From positions 1 to 9,256 of the forward strand of contig PUKM01000276.1 in assembly GCA_003552325.1 (NCBI GenBank): a stretch of DNA of 9,256 bases, in the 5' to 3' direction. A program made the translations under genes and the position numbers. Below are positions 7,157 to 9,256 of this stretch, piece by piece (the stretch's first letter is position 1; every line of letters starts with the position of its first letter). The notes under the pieces were generated by a model. That model was not told where the DNA came from, searched no databases, and was given only the letters and a program-made list of their open reading frames with translations. Origin of the DNA: Natrialbaceae archaeon (lineage in GTDB: Archaea > Halobacteriota > Halobacteria > Halobacteriales > Natrialbaceae).

Positions 7157-7273
7157 ACGTATCCATGACCCAAAGTAGCCACCAAACGTCCAGTGAATGA
7201 CTATGTATGCCACACTATCCGGGCGACGTCGAAGAAGCAGCCTACGGGGGAATTCAAATCCTTCGCACTCAAC

Positions 7274-7618
7274 TCACCCTTTCCCGCGCATCCGTCCAAG
7301 CAGCGCCCCGGCCAGCACGTCGAACGCGCCGAAGACGACGGCGATACCAGCGAGAAACAACGGTTCGATCCCCAGCCCGACACCGGGAATCGCCTCGAGG
7401 AAGGCGATAGCACCGACGGCCAGGACGCCGAGAGCACCCTGGGTTGCCTCGAGGCGTTTTCCATACAGTATCCCTCCGAGGCCGATCAGCGAGATGGCGA
7501 GTGCCGCCATCCAGAACGGAACGAACATAACGAGTATGGCTAACAGGACGCCGCCACCGATCACCCCGACACCGGACTTGCGAAGTCGCCTCATTCCGTT
7601 CGTCGGTTCGGTACCCAT
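7274..7618 (-). CDS. Small membrane protein with four predicted helices, function unknown
   Basis: A 114-residue protein that I do not recognise as a characterised family. After a short basic N-terminus (RRLRK at 10-14) there are four hydrophobic segments at about 17-34, 35-53, 62-79 and 86-107, rich in Gly, Ala and Val, and a basic tail RMRGKG. The charge pattern puts the N-terminus in the cytoplasm. The start ATG at 7616-7618 is backed by a Shine-Dalgarno, GGTGAG, 6 bases upstream (7625-7630). It lies between the AbrB/PhoU-like regulator (69 bases away) and the pst promoter, all on the same strand, so it may be cotranscribed with the regulator. A role in phosphate physiology is only suggested by position. 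Haloarchaea carry many such small uncharacterised membrane proteins. Confidence 0.8.
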   Translation of the reverse strand: MGTEPTNGMRRLRKSGVGVIGGGVLLAILVMFVPFWMAALAISLIGLGGILYGKRLEATQGALGVLAVGAIAFLEAIPGVGLGIEPLFLAGIAVVFGAFDVLAGALLGRMRGKG

Positions 7619-7624
7619 TGAACG

Positions 7625-7630
7625 CTCACC
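7625..7630 (-). promoter_or_regulatory. Shine-Dalgarno site for the small membrane protein
   Basis: The minus strand reads GGTGAG 6 bases before the ATG at 7616-7618. It complements the haloarchaeal 16S rRNA tail and decides the start of this gene. Confidence 0.65.
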
Positions 7631-7687
7631 ATCGATGCGTTGTGTGGGCGGTGTCGAACGGTGTGATACCCATAGCCGATCTGTTTC

Positions 7688-8683
7688 TCATGGGCGAGGT
7701 GCTGCCTTTTGTAACGCCGTCTCAGCGATGTTCCCGCCGTAGTCCGCACTTCGCGAGAGCGAGTCGACGATCAGACCGAGTGATTGTGCCTGCATCGGCT
7801 CTAAGTCCCGAAGCTGGTCGTCGATTGCCCGGGTATGCTGATCGATCTCGCGCACCGCTTCGATGGCCTCGTGGCCAAGTTGGGTCGCTTTCTCACTCTC
7901 CTCGGCCAATAAGGCATCCATCGACTTGTTTAACACCTCCCCCGCATCCTCATGGAGGTTGGCGATCGCCCCAGCAACGGCGCCCGAAATATCTCCCAGG
8001 TTGTGTGCCAGCGTGGCAATTTTGACGGCGTGGTCACCGATGCGCTCGAGTTGACGCGCACTCGAGTGGTAATCGAAACAGTCCTCTCTGGAGACACCCA
8101 GATCCTCGACTGCCCGGGAGGAGCGGAGCGTCGCCCGGAAGATCCGTGAGACGACCAGGAAGAGTCGGTCGACGTCGTCGTCGCGCTGGATGACGTCAAG
8201 GGCGATGTCCTCATCGTTCTCGAGTAAGCTGGTGACGGCGTCGGCGAGCATCGAGTCGGCGATCAGGCGCATCCGAGTAACGGCGTTGACGATCGAGAGC
8301 TCTGAGGAGTCGAGTAAGTCCTGGATGACAACGCTGTCGGTCGATTCTTCTAATACCTCGACGCCGACCAGCCCCTGAGTGGCGGTCCGAATTTCGCTTC
8401 GCTGGTGCGTCGTCACCTGTGGGGCCTCGAGAGTGATGACGTCGAAACCGCTGACGTACATCGTCGTCACCGCCCGACGCAGACGGTCGCCCTCGAGTCC
8501 CGAAACATCGAGTCGCCCCTCCTGGCGATCGACTTCTCGCTGGGGAGACAAGAGGAGCTCGTCGCCATCCGGGTAGAACTCCACTGTCGTCCCTGCGCCG
8601 ACGTCGTTTTCGGTCGCCCAGGTTTTCGGGAGTGACACTGTGTATGTCGACCCCCCAGTCACCTGGACCTTGCGCGTCTCCAT
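7688..8683 (-). CDS. AbrB/PhoU-domain phosphate uptake regulator, intact motif
   Basis: A 331-residue regulator with an N-terminal AbrB/SpoVT-like swapped hairpin (residues about 1-45: KVQVTGGSTYTVSLPKTWA, then a VGAGTTVEFYPDGDELLL strand-turn) and a PhoU-like helical body. The body keeps a PhoU metal motif, LERIGDHAVKIA at 212-223, with E213 and D217; the second repeat near 310-321 reads SRSADYGGNIAE and is less canonical. Proteins of this type are common in haloarchaea near phosphate transport genes and are presumed to couple phosphate status to transcription through the AbrB-like part. The ATG at 8681-8683 is supported by a TATA-like element centred 29 bases upstream, which would give a leaderless message. 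It is a paralog of the product of 1550-2533, which has lost E213 and D217 equivalents. DNA targets are unknown; the pst promoter is an obvious candidate. Confidence 0.9.
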   Translation of the reverse strand: METRKVQVTGGSTYTVSLPKTWATENDVGAGTTVEFYPDGDELLLSPQREVDRQEGRLDVSGLEGDRLRRAVTTMYVSGFDVITLEAPQVTTHQRSEIRTATQGLVGVEVLEESTDSVVIQDLLDSSELSIVNAVTRMRLIADSMLADAVTSLLENDEDIALDVIQRDDDVDRLFLVVSRIFRATLRSSRAVEDLGVSREDCFDYHSSARQLERIGDHAVKIATLAHNLGDISGAVAGAIANLHEDAGEVLNKSMDALLAEESEKATQLGHEAIEAVREIDQHTRAIDDQLRDLEPMQAQSLGLIVDSLSRSADYGGNIAETALQKAAPRP

Positions 8684-9002
8684 AGGCGACAGTTCCGTCC
8701 TCGAGGTGATAAATGTACTCGGATCTATAGAGCGATTTTCGGTCTACTCGAACCGCTGTAGAAGATGGTTCTACGTGCGCTTTTGGGTATATGCGGGTCA
8801 ATAGGACACTAGCATCTAAAATATGACTATATACTCCTATATATCTATTGGGCTGACCAAGCGGCGGGCTACTCGTGGGCCTGGAATTCACCGTCTCCCC
8901 TCGAGGTCGCTGTACTGGCCGATGTCTGGACTCTCACGTTCACTACCCGTGGCGCTCGCTCGAGTCGATACGCCCATACGCCTCGCGTGCGAGCAATGCA
9001 GT
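8684..9002. promoter_or_regulatory. 319-base divergent intergenic region with dyads and AT-rich tract
   Basis: No gene is seen here. It lies between the minus-strand regulator and the plus-strand HAD hydrolase, so it should hold both promoters. Structures visible: a perfect hairpin-like dyad GTAGAA-gatgg-TTCTAC at 8758-8774; an AT-rich tract at about 8812-8850 in a GC-rich background; two copies of CTATATA exactly 10 bases apart (8827-8833 and 8837-8843); and an inverted pair CAATAG (8799-8804) and CTATTG (8845-8850) bracketing that tract. The nine-mer TATATATCT also occurs at the pst promoter (7140-7148). From about 8860 to 9002 the sequence is GC-rich with no clear TATA box, so the hydrolase promoter is not resolved. 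Confidence 0.5.
8708..8717 (-). promoter_or_regulatory. TATA-like element for the AbrB/PhoU regulator
   Basis: The minus strand reads TACATTTATC, centred about 29 bases before the ATG at 8681-8683. In haloarchaea this spacing usually means that transcription begins at or next to the start codon, giving a leaderless message. This agrees with the lack of a Shine-Dalgarno there. Confidence 0.55.
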
Positions 9003-9256
9003 ATGCACGCAGACGCCGTCGTCCTCGACATCGACGGAGTAGTCGTCGACGTCGAAGACTCGTACCGCCGGGCTATCGTCGAGTCAATCGACCACGTCTA
9101 CGGCCGGACGATCGCCCACGAGGACATCCAGCTATTCAAAAACGCTGGTGGATTCAACAACGACTGGGAACTTACTTACGCCGCAGCCCTCTTCTTGCTT
9201 GCCACGGAGGAAGGCTACGGCCGCTCTCTCGAGGCGTTCACCGAGGCTATCGCTGA
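9003..9256 (+). CDS. HAD-superfamily hydrolase, 3' end cut by window edge
   Basis: The visible 84 residues start MHADAVVLDIDGVVVDVEDSYRRA, which contains HAD motif I, DxDGVV, with the nucleophile Asp and the acid/base Asp two residues later. The region after it (AGGFNNDWELTYAAALFLLA) looks like the helical cap of a subfamily IA phosphatase, and it resembles an archaeal HAD hydrolase subfamily common in haloarchaea. HAD IA proteins hydrolyse phosphate esters of small metabolites; the substrate cannot be told. I chose the ATG at 9003 because the family begins right at the motif I strand. The frame is also open from an ATG at 8922, which would add 27 residues with no recognisable content. It is transcribed away from the phosphate cluster and need not be part of it. 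The rest of the gene lies beyond the window. Confidence 0.85.
   Translation, partial: MHADAVVLDIDGVVVDVEDSYRRAIVESIDHVYGRTIAHEDIQLFKNAGGFNNDWELTYAAALFLLATEEGYGRSLEAFTEAIA

Noticed and set aside
7164..7199. An 11-codon plus-strand frame (MTQSSHQTSSE) next to the pst TATA box
   Set aside because: Too short to support, and the spacing from the TATA-like element is wrong for a leaderless message in that direction.
7225..7262. Sequence resembling a tRNA T-arm (GGGGGAATTCAAATCCTTC), possible attachment site
   Set aside because: Stem pairing is poor on both strands, no acceptor, D or anticodon arms are present, and there is no integrase or second copy in the window.
1..9256. Very frequent CTCGAG hexamers throughout
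   Set aside because: They occur inside genes and gaps alike and reflect a genome-wide composition bias known in many haloarchaea, not a repeat array.
1..9256. CRISPR arrays, insertion sequences, rRNA or tRNA genes
   Set aside because: No spaced direct repeats, transposase motifs, terminal inverted repeats or structured RNA genes were seen.

Overview
The window looks like chromosomal DNA from a halophilic archaeon. GC content is high, the predicted proteins are very rich in Asp and Glu, PstS carries a Tat-type twin-arginine lipoprotein signal, promoters look archaeal (TATA boxes about 25-30 nt upstream of starts), and CTCGAG is extremely common. The dense CTCGAG usage and the gene set suggest a Natrialbales-like haloarchaeon, but that assignment is only a guess.

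Layout, left to right. A ribonuclease HII gene (minus strand, cut by the window start) occupies 1-515. Behind it, at 624-1020, is a previously easy-to-miss wreck: the N-terminal part of a MalK/UgpC-type ABC transporter ATPase, with an in-frame stop, a frameshift at Walker A and a deletion of everything from the LSGGQ signature onward. From 1117 to 7098 a tightly packed minus-strand operon reads pstS - pstC - pstA - pstB - phoU - AbrB/PhoU-like regulator - arsC-type arsenate reductase. The last six genes overlap or are separated by a few bases. Upstream, also on the minus strand, are a small four-helix membrane protein (7274-7618) and a second AbrB/PhoU-like regulator (7688-8683). A 319-base regulatory-looking gap (8684-9002) separates that regulator from a plus-strand HAD-family hydrolase that runs off the right end.

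How it works together. PstS would capture phosphate outside the cell, PstC and PstA form the membrane channel and PstB drives it with ATP. PhoU and the two AbrB/PhoU-like proteins are likely to sense or relay phosphate status to transport and transcription. The arsenate reductase at the end of the operon makes sense because Pst systems also carry arsenate. The dead ABC ATPase next door may be a relic of a phosphate-ester (glycerol-3-phosphate type) importer, which is inference.

No clear new system is present. The points most worth following up are the decayed ATPase whose open frame runs into RNase HII, the loss of metal-binding residues in the operon copy of the AbrB/PhoU regulator, the arsC-pst coupling, and inverted repeats at the two phosphate-related promoters.
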